64,000 bases of DNA from assembly GCA_024305405.1 (NCBI GenBank), contig JAKNDB010000092.1:746001-810000 (forward strand). The letters run 5' to 3'. Shown in pieces: positions 24,043 to 39,330 of this stretch. Position numbers and translations under genes: made by a program. The notes under the pieces are model-generated. The model did not search any database, had not been told where the DNA came from, and saw nothing but the letters and a program-made list of their open reading frames with translations. The DNA is from Dirofilaria immitis. Lineage: Eukaryota; Nematoda; Chromadorea; Rhabditida; Onchocercidae. The first letter of the stretch is position 1; each line of letters starts with the position of its first letter.

Positions 24043-27000
24043 AAATATGAAATTTCGTTTTGAATTTATACAATAGCCGTCATTTTTATTTTTATTCTAA
24101 TTGTTTTAATTTCAAAAGATATTGTAATTTTCTAATATTGTTTATTATAATTTAAACTGCTAGTCTAGCTAGCCAAACATTTCTCACTTTTTCAGTTGTC
24201 TTTCTACATTCTAAAATTTTTTCTTCTCTTTAGTTGCAATTTTATCCACCCATAAATTTCAGAAATGATTAAAATTCAAGATGATTTCACAGAAATTTTA
24301 ATCCTAAATAGACTATTACATAATAAATTATTCATCAATTTTTCTTTCTCAAGATAAATTTACAACAAAATTTTTGGTTAAAATAATTCGGAAAATTGCA
24401 ATTCGTTTAAATTTTAAGCTGCCGCCATTTTTTTCAACTGCCATATTCTTGTATTTTTATTGCTATCCACTAACGTTGTAAAAAAGTTTTGCCTTTTGTA
24501 TACAATTTCCTTACTCCTTGCTTTTTTTTTCTCATGGATTTATTATCATTTTATTGATAAAAATTTTTGATGATGAAAATTTGTTAAGTGTAGTATGAGC
24601 AGTGCAAAAATGATTTCAATTATCAAAGTACGTTTACAATGAACTCTTAATCCTTATTCATATCTACTATCCACTATTAACCATTATGACAACAACCTAT
24701 ATCTTAAATTTTTATAATTCATTTATATATGCAGTAAACTGACTAACAATCGTAATGATAGCAATCTGTAACTTAGTTCTCGTATACAATTATAGTATTA
24801 TCAATTGATGCAATAACAATTTATATTTCAACTTTTATGGTCTTTATTTATATCTCCAGTAATATCAGTCGTTATGATAATAACTAGAATTTTTATATTA
24901 GCAAAAATTGAAAAACTTTGAATTTCGCGATAAAAAAATCTCATAAGCAAAAACAAATTGATGTCGCTAAAATTGTTATAGAAAAGAGATGGGATAATTT
25001 TAGAATTATTTTAAATAAGTTTTGGTATGTTAATGATTATATCAAAACAGTTACGTTAAAGAATTTATAAATAAGCTAAAAATTTAATATTACGCAATAT
25101 GAAATACCTGAATTAATTTTAGATCGCATATACATTAGGAAATTCTCCGATAAGATCCAATTTGTAAAGTAAGCATTTATATATATATTATATGAGAAAA
25201 GCATTATTGAAGTAAATGATATAATAACAAAATATGAGAAGTAGTTAAATCAAATTTGAATTTAAAAATATATTTTGGCAACAATTACTATAACTATAGT
25301 AATGCTGACTATACAGTAATGATGATATCTGTGATGGACAAATTATAAAAGTGTTAACTAAAGGATAAAATTACAACATTGATGGTCTTATCAAATTATA
25401 ATTGTTGAGCAGTAAAGCCGTTGCAAATTTACCAGTTTTCTAACACTTCAATAGCGCCGCATTCATGCTAATTTTCTGTAATTGTTAGGCTTAACAGATT
25501 ATACTCATTTCTCTTAACATATAAATTTAGTCAGCTAAAAAATTCCTTGCAAATAACAATAATTTGAGGATTAAAGATTCAAAATTAAGATTAGACTGCA
25601 TGAGATTTTTTGTTTTAAAAAATATAAAAACAGCTAAATGAGCCGAAAGATCATAGAATCTGGAAATGATTTATAAAATCAATCAAATCAAATAGCATGA
25701 ATATTGTTACATATGTTGGTAGACTAACCATACTGTTAGGCAAAATTGATTTATCAATAAGGTAAAGGAAAAAAATTTGTTGTGCATAGAATAAATAAAT
25801 AAATAGTAAATTTTTCTTTTAAAGTTAAAAGCTGTTATTAAAATCACTTGATTATGGTAAAAAACCGAAAAATTTAGTTTTGCAGTGGATATTGGTTTAA
25901 TTTAAATAATTTATATATTGACAAAGTTAAACGTTTATCAATTAAACAAATATCTTTGTTTCAACCAAACACACTTCTTACACAAGGTAAAGTGTATTGT
26001 CTTATCACTTACCAGCAAAATTAAAAAAAAATTAAGAATATTCGCAACAAAAATTTGAACAAAAAACGAACAAAAACATGGAAAAATTAAAAAATAAAAA
26101 AATAGTAAATCATTTAAGGATATCAATTATTTTATTTTGTCATATTTTTCATACTCTCAGTTACTGTAAATATTTATCGTAGTATAAAGGTATAATATCG
26201 TTGTATTTTTATCCAACTTTCTCTGTTTTGAATGTTCTTTATCCAAAATTTCATCATTTTCCAAACAAGGAATGATTGAAATTTTGTGGAAGTTGAATCG
26301 AAACTAATTATATTATCTGAGTGTTAATTTATTTGTAAACGCATTTCTCATGCAATGGAATGAAATAAGTCAAAATTTAGCAAAACTGATAACCTTATAA
26401 ATAACACTCAATTTTTTTTTCGTTTTGTGCTAACTCGATTGATCTTTTTAGAAGGCTGGGCTCTTTTATTGAATGTTCTATACATAATTATGATTATCAA
26501 CAAATAGAAAGGGATTATCAGTTTCACTGGTAGTAATGATAACAAAATATTTAGTAAAATAAGCCAAGTTTTTCATATTCTTTTTGAACACACAGGGCAG
26601 TATGTTATAAGAAAGTATGAAATGAGGTTTAATACTTCAGATATCTCATATCATCAAGTAATATACAATGAAAGATCATTAAATACAATTAATTTAGTAA
26701 TAAATTACAACAAAATCTGTGTCAATGCGGAAAAGATCGAAAACTTTCACTAAATTTATGCAAAAATCGCTACTCATTGCCATACATCGAAACTGAAAGC
26801 TGACTTTCGCATCAGGCCTAAAAAATGTAATTATTTTAATGATTAATTATTGTACTTTATAATGTATTGTATGAATTGATTTGTGGCATGCTGTATGACT
26901 GGTGTACTGTATAATTTGATAAATAGGGTGGATAATATATTTTATTATGATTTCATATTACTTTTCTTTCTTAAACTTCGAAGTTATAAATTGACTTCTG

Positions 27001-27390
27001 TTTTATTAAACAAAATTTTTAATTTCATTACTTAAACAATTGCTTACTTTATTGATCAATCTCAAAAGTATCGATTATGATTTCTCGTTTTTCTTTTTTT
27101 TGCATTGTTCAAAAATAAAAATCAATGTGTAAAAATAAAGGATGAACTTTTTGATGGAAAGCATTTGGAAATTATTTTGAAATGTGCCTTAATGCAAAGT
27201 TTTCTTTGTAAATTTAAAAATTATTTTCTTTGAAGAAAATTAAATTTAATGATAAGTCAATGATTTAGTGTCGTACTTCAACATTTTAATTTAAATAATG
27301 AAGTTGTCAGTTTATAGAAGCCAAATCTTCATGAAATGATTATCTAAATATATTATTACATGCAATCCAGGTATTTTTAAGCTAACTTCT
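24043..27390. other. Intergenic region between two convergent genes
   Basis: About 3.3 kb between the 3' ends of the TSP1 gene (plus) and the membrane-protein gene (minus). It is AT-rich with no supported exon and no clear repeat. Open frames here are short and of low complexity. It should contain both polyadenylation sites; none was assigned with confidence. Confidence 0.6.
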
Positions 27391-29170
27391 TTAATAAGAT
27401 CCTTTTTTCTCAATTTCTGGTGTAATTTCGGCTGGCGTTTCAACGAATTCTAATGTTGGATCAGCGTTTGGCAGTGGCATTACTTCACTATAAGGGAATA
27501 CCTGAAATGAATAAACGAGATTTTAGATAATAATACAAAGTCATAGTTTCAAAAAATCTATGAAAAACTTATTTAAGATTAGAAAATATTTTAATATTTC
27601 ATAAATTATATCGATAAATCAATACTAATACGTTGAAAATGTCAAATCAGTTCCATAAAGATATAGTGCGCTTGCATGTTAAGATAGTCATAATTTGGAT
27701 AAAATAGAGAAAAGCTGACATTGATTCCGTTATCAGGATTACTTTTATTGAAATCCTTAGCTGAGTATTATTCCAGGAAGACGATCCGACAGGGATCCAT
27801 TCTTCAATTGTTTCATGAACTATACGACCTGCTAATCGCTCTTCTGATACTACTGCATCTGGACCTTTAAACACAAGCTTTGAACTTGATTATTTCTCAA
27901 TTAATTTCAGCTACAAATTCATTAGAAATTTCAAATTAACAAAATCGACTGTTTATTAAATTTGATCAATATTTTGTAAGAACTATTTGCAAATGATCGA
28001 AATAATTAAAATTTTAATATGTGAATGAGAAGAATTGATTTAATTTGAAATTTTATTTAACTTATTTGTTTTTTTAATAATAAATTATTAGATTATATGA
28101 AAGAATATATTAAAATTATTTTTTGAAATAAATCAAAGAAATAAAATAGAAGCAATCTTTTTCATCTAAAAAAAAAGAAAATATGAGAAAACATCAGATG
28201 AAAATGTCATCTACAATTTAAGACGATAAGTCTCTGTGCTTTGTATTAATTGATTCGAATAACAAAGAACAAAGAATATTAATATCAATATTTATGGTTA
28301 AAAAAATTGATATAAGCATAATATTAACTGAAATAATTAAAAATATTTTTTGTTTCTTATTTATCTAATAATAACTTTATTGATTTATATGTAATTATTA
28401 GAAATAGTATATTTATAATTAGGACTTATTAAATTTAGCGTTAAATAATATGAGAAAATTACTGGAGCCGCAATCTTCATGATCGGAATCGATAACACTA
28501 GCACATTTAGGAGCAGTATGTATAACTGAAGTTGTTGGAATATTACCATCATTCTTCTGTGCTACCATAGCTGTATAATATGTTGTCTCCATACTATACT
28601 GAATAGCCTGAAATTCATGATAAATAATTGAAATACTTTTAAGCGATGAAAATTTCAGTTTCAGTTGATCAATAAATGATAATTGTATCCAACGTATCAT
28701 TATTTTATCATTGATAAACATATATTGCTGATGATTATAAGTATAAATCACACATGCTGATATCATATTATTCTTGATATGCATAAATTGTTTATAATTA
28801 TAAATGATAAATGATGTATATACTTTAACATATGAAACACCTGGATAAGATATGGAATACCGCGAATATTTTTCATAATCATTTCAGCTTTATCACGATC
28901 CAATATTTCCGAATTGTTGCATTTGTTGAGTCGTCGCTGTCGACCAAACAATCGTTTTAGACATTTTGGCCATGTCATTAACGATTTAGGCCGTATAGTC
29001 CATATTGTGATCGAAGTGATTAAACCAGAAAGACCAAGACTTAAGAAAGCGATTGTTGAATAATTCAAACCATATCCGGTAGCCAATAATATCAATCCAA
29101 GTAGTGACATTGTAAAACTTATCATTGATAATAGCAATGGTATCAACATTTTCTTCAAAACTTCAGCCAT
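27391..29170 (-). CDS. Two-helix membrane protein of unknown function, four exons
   Basis: Not recognised. Exons in transcription order are 29170-28841, 28607-28463, 27864-27743 and 27501-27391; phases are consistent and give 235 residues. An upstream in-frame ATG at 29179 would add three residues (MLT). Residues about 10-35 (LLLSMISFTMSLLGLILLAT) and 43-62 (AFLSLGLSGLITSITIWTI) form two hydrophobic helices separated by a short loop. They are followed by a basic stretch (PKCLKRLFGRQRRL) that predicts a cytoplasmic side. The remaining 150 or so residues are hydrophilic, with an acidic SDHEDCGS segment, an EEW motif and a C-terminal tail rich in Pro and Glu ending EKKGSY. This looks like a small hairpin membrane protein with a long cytosolic tail. 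It is convergent with the TSP1 gene, with no sign of co-transcription. Confidence 0.65.
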
Positions 29171-32114
29171 TGTAAGCACAAAAGTTTGCTATTGTTCGCT
29201 AATCAAAACGTTACCGAAAAGTTGTAATTTTATCAAGAATTGCGAAATATTGATAATTGCGAATGCCAACAATTACGAAATATTGAAAAATTGAGTAAGA
29301 AAATAGGAAAAATTTGCGTAATAGTTAAGCAAAGTGATATATCTGTTTATGACAATATAATTAACAATTTAATTATGTTTCTCAAGCCTTTTTCTTCCAA
29401 CTTTCTTTTCAAAAAAAATTTTTTTCTTTTCTTTTATAACTATAATTTTTATGTTCTAAGATTTTGCATCAGTTAGAAATATAAATTTGATTTTTAATAT
29501 TTCTGATCTTGGCTTTGACTTTTAAATTTATGCTTTCAAAAAAATTACATATATTAAGTCACCCAATTAATACTACTTTTCAAATTAATAAACATATCTT
29601 CCGATTAATTTAACATTTTTAATTAACAATACGTGAGCATAATTTATAGCAAATGTTGGCATGCAATATATTTTATCGAATAAATTTAAACTTCAAGAAC
29701 TATATTTCAATCTAGAAATATCTAAAATTAGCAAGCTCTTTTCCATAGAAAATAGAATAATATTTCTATAAATATATCTGATGATGAGAATTCAACAGAA
29801 TTTTTGTATAAATATCAAAAATTGAGATTTGAATTAATGTGGAATTAAGTTGAATTATTTAATATTGAATGGTAATATCCATGTTATTAATTTGCTAGAT
29901 TTTTCAAACAACATTAAAACAGATGGCTTCGATAAAAAAAAAAGTTTTATAAAACATTGTAAAATAAGGGAGCTGAAAAAGAATGAATAAAAATATATAG
30001 TTCTTGAAGTTTAAATTTAGGAAGAAGAATTATTTATTTAACAAATTTCAGTAATATTATTTTATCTGATTTCTCCAATCATTATCATTTAGAAAAGATT
30101 TAAATCATTCATTCGTTGTTACATATGAAAAATCATACTTTCACATCCTTTATTTTTTACATCATCATATGATTCTATCGATATCGTTTATCAATCCTAT
30201 TGCAAAATGCTTATCAAAGATATTTATATTAGAGAAATCCGACAAAAGAATATTGCCTAAATTTGTTAAATCAACAATCATATTGCTAATTAGATTTCAT
30301 CAATGCCTCTTATCAATCTCTCATTCGAAAATAAAATTTAAATTTAAATTTTAAGTTGAATCCGTTGAATAATTTTTCTTTTACATTATTCTTACTGATA
30401 ACGCAAGTATAAATAATTTTCTGATGTCGCAGGAGACATTTATTTTAAAATTTTTAAAAAGGAAAGACAAGAATTTGAATCGATATAAGATGTAAAGATG
30501 ATTAGTAAATAAAAAAATAAAACTAACTACACGTACAACACGTTAGTAAGCATATTAGTTTACGTGATGCTTGACCTATTATTTTCGAGGATGCATCACT
30601 TTTAATATATGTATTATTTTATTTGGCCTAATTCTTTCAGTACGATTAAAAAAAACGATACGAAAGAATGATATGATATTATCTTTTGGTGCAATATTTT
30701 GCATTGATTGAATTTAAAATATTTTAGCTTATTTTCTTTATTATAATGTTTCATTATTCCATTATTTTAAAATTTGATGTATATTTCATTTAAAATGACA
30801 TAATTTAAATATGAAAATTGAGAATTTCTAGAAAAATCATGGATTAAATCTTCTTTCAATACATTGATCTCTCATTAATAACATATTTCAAATTATAAAA
30901 AGATAAATAAATTAAATTTCGTGATAAAAGATAATCTATAATTATAAGAATATTAAGATGAAATGGAAAAGAAAAGAAAATAGATTTTAATAAATTGAAT
31001 ATTTATTTCAATAAGAAGTTGTATAATAATTCTTGATCTATTCTTGCTCTATAATTATTTAAAAATTCTCGACACATTCCCAATTAAATTAAATGCTATC
31101 ATTGTTAAGACTGAATACACAGATAAATAGTAATATTATAAATATATCATAGAAAAATGAGAATTATTTGAAGGAAATGATGCAGTTATCAGTATTCATA
31201 TCATCTATGTTTGAAAAATGTTAACAGCGATATGAACATCATTCTATGATAAAAATTTACATTAAAATAATTAATAAATACATCTATTAACAATAGGATA
31301 TTACTAAAATGCATTAAATTATCATCGAGTTGGATATTACCTTCTAGTTATCAATAAATAAATTAAAATATTTAGCAAGATAATTAGTATACTGTCAAAT
31401 TAAATTAAAATATGTTTCAAATTATCATTGCTGTCATATTTTTCGATGCCATACATTTTTGAATGTTATCTGAAATAATCGAATCGTCCATTCCATTTTT
31501 GCAATATTTAAAATGGCTTTCAAATTTGGTCAGTAATATATTCTATACGTTAAAAAAAAAAAAAACAAAAAACGAAAGAACAATTTTGAAGATTTTGATC
31601 GCAGATAGCAGATAGATGAAAACAAAAATAGCACTTTAGAAAAAAGTCTCGCCAAATAATTTTCCTTTTTTCATCATATGCAATCCAAAAATTTGATCAA
31701 TTGATATTTCAGAATAATTTTCTGCATTTCAAGGTATTTCAATTTTGTAAAATTAAGCAAGCAGAAGAAAACTTTTTTTCTAATAAATTATCATCAAACA
31801 TCCATTATATTTACGTATGTTTTACTTAAACATATCACGATTAGATAACATAAAAATTCAATGCAAATTTTGTTATTTATCTTCCATTACTTATTTAATA
31901 TGAAAATATATCATCAACAATAATTTATAATTTTACCTTAAAATTCAGTTCATTACTAATTTGGATTCTTTGATATGATATTGATTATTTTGATTATGAT
32001 ACCTTTTCATTTCAAATTTTGCATTCTTTAAATTTAAATAAATGAGATGCCATAAAGCTTTCTTTCAGTAATTGTCATCAAATCATTTAACATATTTAGA
32101 TAAATCGTAGAAAT

Positions 32115-32140
32115 TCAATGATATATATATATATCATTGA
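32115..32140. repeat. 26-bp perfect palindrome
   Basis: TCAATGATATATATATATAT followed by CATTGA is its own reverse complement. The core is an AT repeat, so chance extension of a simple repeat is likely, but the TCAATG/CATTGA flanks are not simple sequence. Confidence 0.85.
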
Positions 32141-33609
32141 GAATAATTTGAAATATTAACTAACTTAAATTTGATTAAACTTAATTATGTCATTTTTCTT
32201 TTCAAAATTTTTTTTCTAAAAAAGTTATTGCTTCCGTTTTTTCTTGACCTTAAAATGAATGAGAAGAGATGTGTAGTGAATAAGACAAACATATCAAAAG
32301 TTATAAGATTAAGCAAAAAAAAAATATTTCTAAGATAAAAAAGATCGAAATAAGGACAAAGCAAAAGAAATAGAAATGATGCAACAGGAATATATAAAAT
32401 AAAAAATGACTTTATTTAATGTATTCTTTTGTTCTCATAGATTCATGATATTACTGCTATCAGTTATAAAAAGCCAAGAAGCGAAAGGGAAGAAAAAAGA
32501 GCCTAGTCTATTTTTGCTAGATTTCCTCAAAATGAATGTCTTATGATTAGTAGCTATAATAATTAATGCTAGATTTTTGGCCTAAAAAAAGCTAACTTTT
32601 TTCTTTCTTTTTCGTTTCTTACTTCTTTTCATCACTTCTCTATTTCGTTATACTTTTTTCTTTTTTTCTTTTTACTTGAAAGTCTTAGTTTAATGAATTT
32701 TTTATGAAAGAGCTTGGACTTCTCTATTTTAGTAAAATTAAATTTTTTTCCTTTTTTTCAAGAAATTTTGTTCAAAAATTAATTAGCATAATTTGATGAT
32801 AATGGGAAATCCGTTTTTCTTATATAGTAAGTAACATTCTGAAAGAATAAATTATTCATTTTATATACGGTTGAATTATGTTAAAACTGAGAGAATATAT
32901 TTCTCCGCAACTATTTTTCATTTGATTTGATCATTAGCGGATTAGTGATTAGGATGAAATGATATTTAAATCACACGTAAGATATATATGAAGATAATAT
33001 GATGCATATTTCTTATAATTACTTTCCATTTGGCTTATAAGAGATAAGCGATATTGAGGTTTGATCAGTAACAGATTAAAGATTGAACAAAATAATTTTA
33101 ATGATTTCGAGAATTATGTACGGACGATATTAATATCACAACTACTGCTACTTTTAATTGAATTATTTTATTAAAAAAATTAAGCGGAAATTTAAATAAT
33201 CAACGTATACATGTCATTTTAAATTATATCAAATCTTTTGCTAAGAGAAAATCATTGGTAACAAACAGTGCTGTGATGAAACTGATAAGAAATAAAAGTA
33301 AAAAAATAATATGATAATTGAAAAAATAATAAAATTAGGAGATATATGAATAAAACATACTCAAGAAATGTTAATTATCTTTGTAGTTGTTGATCAATCA
33401 TTCTGTATACATCATGTAACACTTATTTGATTCAAATAATCAATTAGCAATATATTAATTAAAAAACGACAGAGGTAGAAGAGTTAATTATAAAAATTGA
33501 AATGTACAAAAAATTAATAGTATAATTTTTAAAATAGGAAATCCAACTGATGTATAAGAGAAATATCCGAGAAATGTTAATTATCCTTGTGATTATTAAC
33601 CAGTTATGC

Positions 33610-33632
33610 TATATATATATATATATATATAT
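33610..33632. repeat. (AT)n dinucleotide tract
   Basis: A short, pure AT repeat in the gene-free region. No function is suggested. Confidence 0.85.
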
Positions 33633-34640
33633 ACGATATTATTTGATTTAGAAAATTTTTATCAAAATTAACAAAAAATTTTAATATTATAAATGATATT
33701 GCGATACTAAAAGATTTAATGAATGCTAATTATTAATTAAATTATTTCAAAATATTAATATAAATTAATTAACATAAATTCTAAAATAATGAGAGGAGAA
33801 AATCTTTTTTTTTGTCTTTTAGGCAAGTATTTTTGAATATTTCTATAAACAAATCTAAAAGGGATTAAATGAAAATTTTAAGATGAGAAATTTCTTAAAG
33901 CTTTTAAAAATTAATCATAAACAATTTGTAAACAATTATTAACTACAGTATTATCAGAACTCTGTACTCGTTCAATGATAAAGTTTTGTTATGATTGACG
34001 TAAATGAATATTGTATGAAAAGGAATGTTTCACGTTGAAATTAATTATTATCTGATAAGCATATTAATGAATTTGATCGTCCAACTGTTATTCTACCATA
34101 TTATCTAACAATAATCTACCGTAATCTATCATTATATGGCAGTATCATTATGATATGCTTCATATAATTTTCATAGGACATCATATTTTGATCTTTTCAG
34201 GTTGTTATCATTTCTATTTTCAAAAGCAAAAAATAAAAGAAATAAAGAAGTGAAAAAATTCCAATCAAACTAGATAATGCTAAAGAGCTTAGAGATAAGA
34301 ATAATGATTAATAGTAGTTTATATTTAAACTATTAATGATAATGATAATAACAATAATAATAATAAATACTATTAATAATAAATATAATAGTAATTAGTC
34401 AATAATAATAATAATAATAATAATAATAGGAAATCTGCCAGAAGAATTGCATGATAATATATATTTTTTTCAAATGTAACCATAGGAACGATGAAAGCCT
34501 TAGATTGATATGACATAAAAAAGAAAAAAATTGAAAAATTGATAGATAAACGAAAAAAGGTAATCAATAATCGATTAACAACAAACAATGAATTGATTGC
34601 AATAATGATTGAAATGGTAATTAAATGATTACTTCAACAT

Positions 34641-34720
34641 GACATATTGATGGATCTATTCTGTCATAACTATAATTTCAGACATATTGATGGATCTATT
34701 TTGTCATAACTATAATTTCA
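34641..34720. repeat. 40-bp tandem duplication, two copies
   Basis: GACATATTGATGGATCTATT followed by CTGTCATAACTATAATTTCA occurs twice in a row (34641-34680 and 34681-34720) with a single C/T difference. It is recent and noncoding. Confidence 0.9.
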
Positions 34721-35665
34721 GCCTTTCTGCAAAATCGATAAAATTGATGAATAGAAATAATTAAAAATATGTTAAAAGGCATTTCAAATTAAATTGCAAA
34801 GTTTAAAATTATGGAATGATTTCAAAAACTAATTGTTACCTTCATATATCCTAAATAATAACGAATAAAAATATGAATAGAAATATCCAATAATGTTTTA
34901 ATATATTAAATTCTATTTTTGATGAACCATTCTTTTCAAATTTCGTGTAACATTTTAGACGGAGAAGAAATATAAATGTGATAACAGTGATAAGTAATAG
35001 ATAAGTGATAGGTAAGAAGCATAAGATCAACTACAAAATGCTCAATTCTATAATTTCAATTTTATTTCTTTTAAAAAAATTAGAGAATTTCAGTTTCAAT
35101 TTTATTTTCTCAAGCTTAATTTGATAAGTTTGTTTGTTCGAAATAAATTTCGAATAAAATGATAAGGAAAAAGCGAGAGAAAAGTGAAAGCAAAAAGGAT
35201 ATTTTTACATATTTCTTTAGTATTATTTGTTATTTGGTAAATGGATGGTTTTCTTCTCCATCGTATAATGATATTATCATATAAAAAAACTTAATTACTG
35301 AAAAAATATTCGAATTATCTTTCAACGATTCAAATAGGAATGAATGTTTCAAATATTGGCTGTTCATCTTATTAATCAAAATTTGATAAATAATTTAGCC
35401 AAAAAAAAAAGTTGATTCAGTGCTTTTTGTATCATATCATATCAATGAAAATCATTTTAAAATATTTGATTAATCTTTTAAAAATTAAATATATATATGT
35501 ATATATTTTACTGTTAGAAAATAATGAAAAATGAGAAAAAAATGAATATAGTCAATAACATATTGGTATGGATAAGTGCAATTAGAAAATGCTCAATTTT
35601 TTAGTCTCTGAATAGTGAACAAATCAATTAAGCTAGAATGAATCTTATTCAAATGACAAATAAAA

Positions 35666-35730
35666 ATAGAGAGAGAAAGAGAGAGAGAGAAAGATAGAAA
35701 AAAGAAAGAAAGAAAGAGAAGAAAAAATGA
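35666..35730. repeat. GA/GAAA-rich purine tract
   Basis: A run of GAGAGA and GAAAGAAA units about 65 bp long, entirely purine on the plus strand apart from isolated bases. It is simple sequence with triplex-forming character. Confidence 0.8.
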
Positions 35731-38700
35731 TGTGACATGAAGTAGGGAATTGATTGAAAAATTTTGAAATGATAAATTATAAAATTTGATTTGTGCTTAA
35801 AACTATTGCATTGGCTTTTTTACTGAATAAAAATATAATGAAGAAATTTATTTCATTTTATTATGCTTTATGCAATAGATTTTTTCCATTTTTTCTTTTG
35901 CTCAAAATTCATTTTCAATTCGATCATTTTTATATAAAAAGAATGGAATAATTGCTATTTTTGATTAATTTTATTTAAATATTAAATTTATTTAGTACTT
36001 AAAGGATTATTATTTTTGATAAATTTCAATTAAGAAATATCAATTTTAATTAAATAATTGAATAAATTATTTAATTAAAAGACAATATTATATAATTTCA
36101 TTGGAATATAATAAATTTTATTTAAAAATTGATATGAAAAAAATCGACAAATCTTTTTTATAATTAAATATGGAAAAGCAAAAAGATATCAAATGATTGC
36201 TTTACAAATTTTAAATTTTAAATTGAAACAATAGAATTATATTAACTTTAAAAGTTTAAAATGTACTAAAAAGAAAAAAAGTAAAATAAATGCCGGCAAA
36301 AAATATTTATAGGAAGATTAATCATTTTGTTAGTAAATTTTTACTTTCCTATTTGCATAAATCATATTGATGCGGAAGCATTTTATTTGCCTTTAGGCAA
36401 AAGAAACGAAAAAAAGGATATTAAATTAATGTTTCGGATGATAACCTTTTATTCCTTTTGGCTTTTTTCTTTTTAATTTCCTTTTAATAGAACTTTTACT
36501 TGAAAAGGGAAAATACAAAATAAAGTAAAATTTCCAATTTTTTTTTAATATTTTTCTACTTTTTCTTATCATTCATTTTTATCTTTCCTCTCTTTTCCTC
36601 TTTTATTTTGCTGAGAATGACTGAATTAAAATAAAATTGAATGAGATCAAAATAGAAATATGAATAGGAATAAATATTATACGAGAATGATATTAAATGA
36701 GATAGAATAGATTTCAATTCTCGAGAATGCAATACTTATTAACATTAATAATTTACGGTGAAAAAGATACGAAAGGATGAAAAAATAAAAGAGATGAAAA
36801 AGGGAAATTTAATAAATTTTAATAGAAGCAATAATAAGCGATGCTTAAAAGATTGATCATAGAAAAAATGAAATAATAACATTTTAGATATTGGAAATAT
36901 GAAATAAATTTCATTTCCATATATCACCAATATATCAAAATTTATTCAGATTTAATAAAAAATGATTAATGATGAAGTGCACAGAAATTAATATTTCATC
37001 AAATATTTGCAAAGCTTCTGTTTTAATCAAACAAAAATTACCGCATTTTTATTAAAAATATTTTCATATTAATTTTAGGAATGTATATTATACGATAGAA
37101 TAAAATAGCAATAATTTATGCTATCAAGCTTTCTACAGTAATTTATGAAGTTAAACTTTCTGCAGTAATTCACTGAGATATATGATAATAAATTATTAAT
37201 TGCTTTAAAAAAGTTTTGCAATGATGATATTAAATAATCATGATTTGTTGGTTTACAAGACTATATCAGTACTAAAACTTTTTACGTTTTAAAAATTAAT
37301 AAAATTGGAAAAATTAGAATATATGTTTATTTTATCTTTTACTATTTATTTTAGCAAGCAATGGATTAGTATCAGTAAGCTGATGATTGTTTTTATTAGT
37401 ACAAGATGATTTATCACTTTTTGAGTTACCAGAGTATAACTAGTGGTTCCCCCTTTTTAGTATATTAAAACTTAAATCTCTTAGTAAAGATAAGTTCAAG
37501 AAATTAATCAAAATGATTCGCTAAAATGGCTGATATAATATAGATTATGAAGTAATAGTTGATGTTATAGCAAACACCTATTTCTCGTGTGCCTTCTCTA
37601 TGATAAAATAAGAAATAAGAAAAAGAATAAAATAATAAATTCAGAAAAGTTGAGGAGAAAAAGATTAGAAATATAAGAATAATAATTTTGCTCCAACTTT
37701 TTTTTTCTTTCATTATTATTCTTTTAGCATTTTTAATTAGTTCGTACTATATAAAGCTTGTTAAAAAGAGATATTGGCAAAAGCATCAAATTTTCAATTT
37801 ACTTTTTTGAATATATTTTCAAACTAACACAGGCATTGTATTTTGTATATAATATAATGCTTGTGAAATTGGATTAATTTTTTTTCAAATTTTTAATCTA
37901 ATTTAATATTATTTTAATTTCAATTCTTTTCTAATTTCGATATCATTTTTTTGTAGAAATATTAAAGTAGCCAAATCATAAATTTTTAGTTCAATATCAT
38001 TTCAATTCTAATTTTATCCTCATTTCGATATCATATTTTTCCTACAAAAATATTGAATTAGTTTCAATCTTATATTTGCAGAAAAACTTTTCAATCAATG
38101 AAGAAAGCATCGAATCCTTTTTATTATAGGCGTAAGTTTCAGCTTTTTTGTCTAATAATAATGTTAAGATTGAAAAGGAAGCAAAATTGATCAGAATAGT
38201 TTATTTCGGCATTTTTATTATTGATAGTTGATAGCTTTTGATTATTAGCAGTGATATCTTATCATCATTAATTTTGTTTGCTATATAATTCAAACATCTA
38301 GTACATTAATTACAACTGATTCTCAGGCTTCAGCATGAATATACGACGTATTTACGTGAGATTTATGGAAAATGTTAATCGGTTTTTATTTTACCGATCG
38401 GATTATCGATGCTTATCAGCCTTTTTTTATTAATTGGCACCATGCAGTAATGCATTTTCAGACCACAAATTTCTGGTAACATACTGTCTTTATTAGAAAT
38501 TAGCGTAGGAAAACAAGAAGAAGTAACTGAAATGAATTATGCGAAGATAAACCAGTATTCCTGAAATGGAAGACCAAAATATAATTTACTTTCATAAGAT
38601 GTATGAAATTTGCTGTCTTGGGATTCAAATTTTCATCTCACGATCTGTAAATGATGTGTAACTCTGCTACATGGTCTTGTTTGGGCTGATACTGATGTAG

Positions 38701-39330
38701 ATAATAGCGTTGCAGTGATGAGATCGAAAGATTGATAATAAACAAAAAGATGTGCGGAAAAGAGTAGCTAGTGGAAGAGACGAAAGAATAGTATGTAATA
38801 TGGTAAGATTATGCAAATTTGACAGTGATCATTCACCATGGAATTAACAATTACAAAGAAGAAAAGAAAATTTGTGATGATGAGAGTTCGTTATTGTCAA
38901 GATAATGGAGGAAATGAAGAATAATATAAATAGAGTTTTCTGTGATAATAATAAGAGAGATTGAGAGTGATGCATGTTTGTAAATTTGTGGTTTAAATCG
39001 TTGTTGTTTATTTTTATTTTCAAATTTAATTAGAATTGGTTTTTGTGTTTAATTAAAAATTTATTTTAATGAATTATTCCATTGTTTATCTTTTTCCCTC
39101 GTCCTTCTCTTTGCCATAATATTTATTTATTTATTAAGGATTATTCTAAATTACTGTGATATTATCTATGAAACTTAGGTAGTTATGGCTGGTCGCTTGA
39201 TATTAATGCTATCTGGCTAGGTAAGTTATGCTCCGTAAGCTTTCTTAGGTACATGTGATGAAATTATTTTGCAATATTTTAGGATATCAATCATTGCTTT
39301 TTTTTATTTTTGATTAGAATCAGTTTAGAA

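Larger units (their letters stand above)
29180..39330. other. 10-kb region without a recognisable gene
   Basis: Very AT-rich with frequent stops on both strands. It contains simple repeats (33610-33632 AT; 34343-34428 ATA-rich; 35666-35730 GA-rich), a 40-bp tandem duplication (34641-34720) and a 26-bp perfect palindrome (32115-32140). Open frames are low-complexity Phe/Leu/Ile or Lys/Asn runs and are not credible genes. Its right end holds the promoter of the translin gene. Regulatory elements or noncoding RNAs cannot be excluded. Confidence 0.6.
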
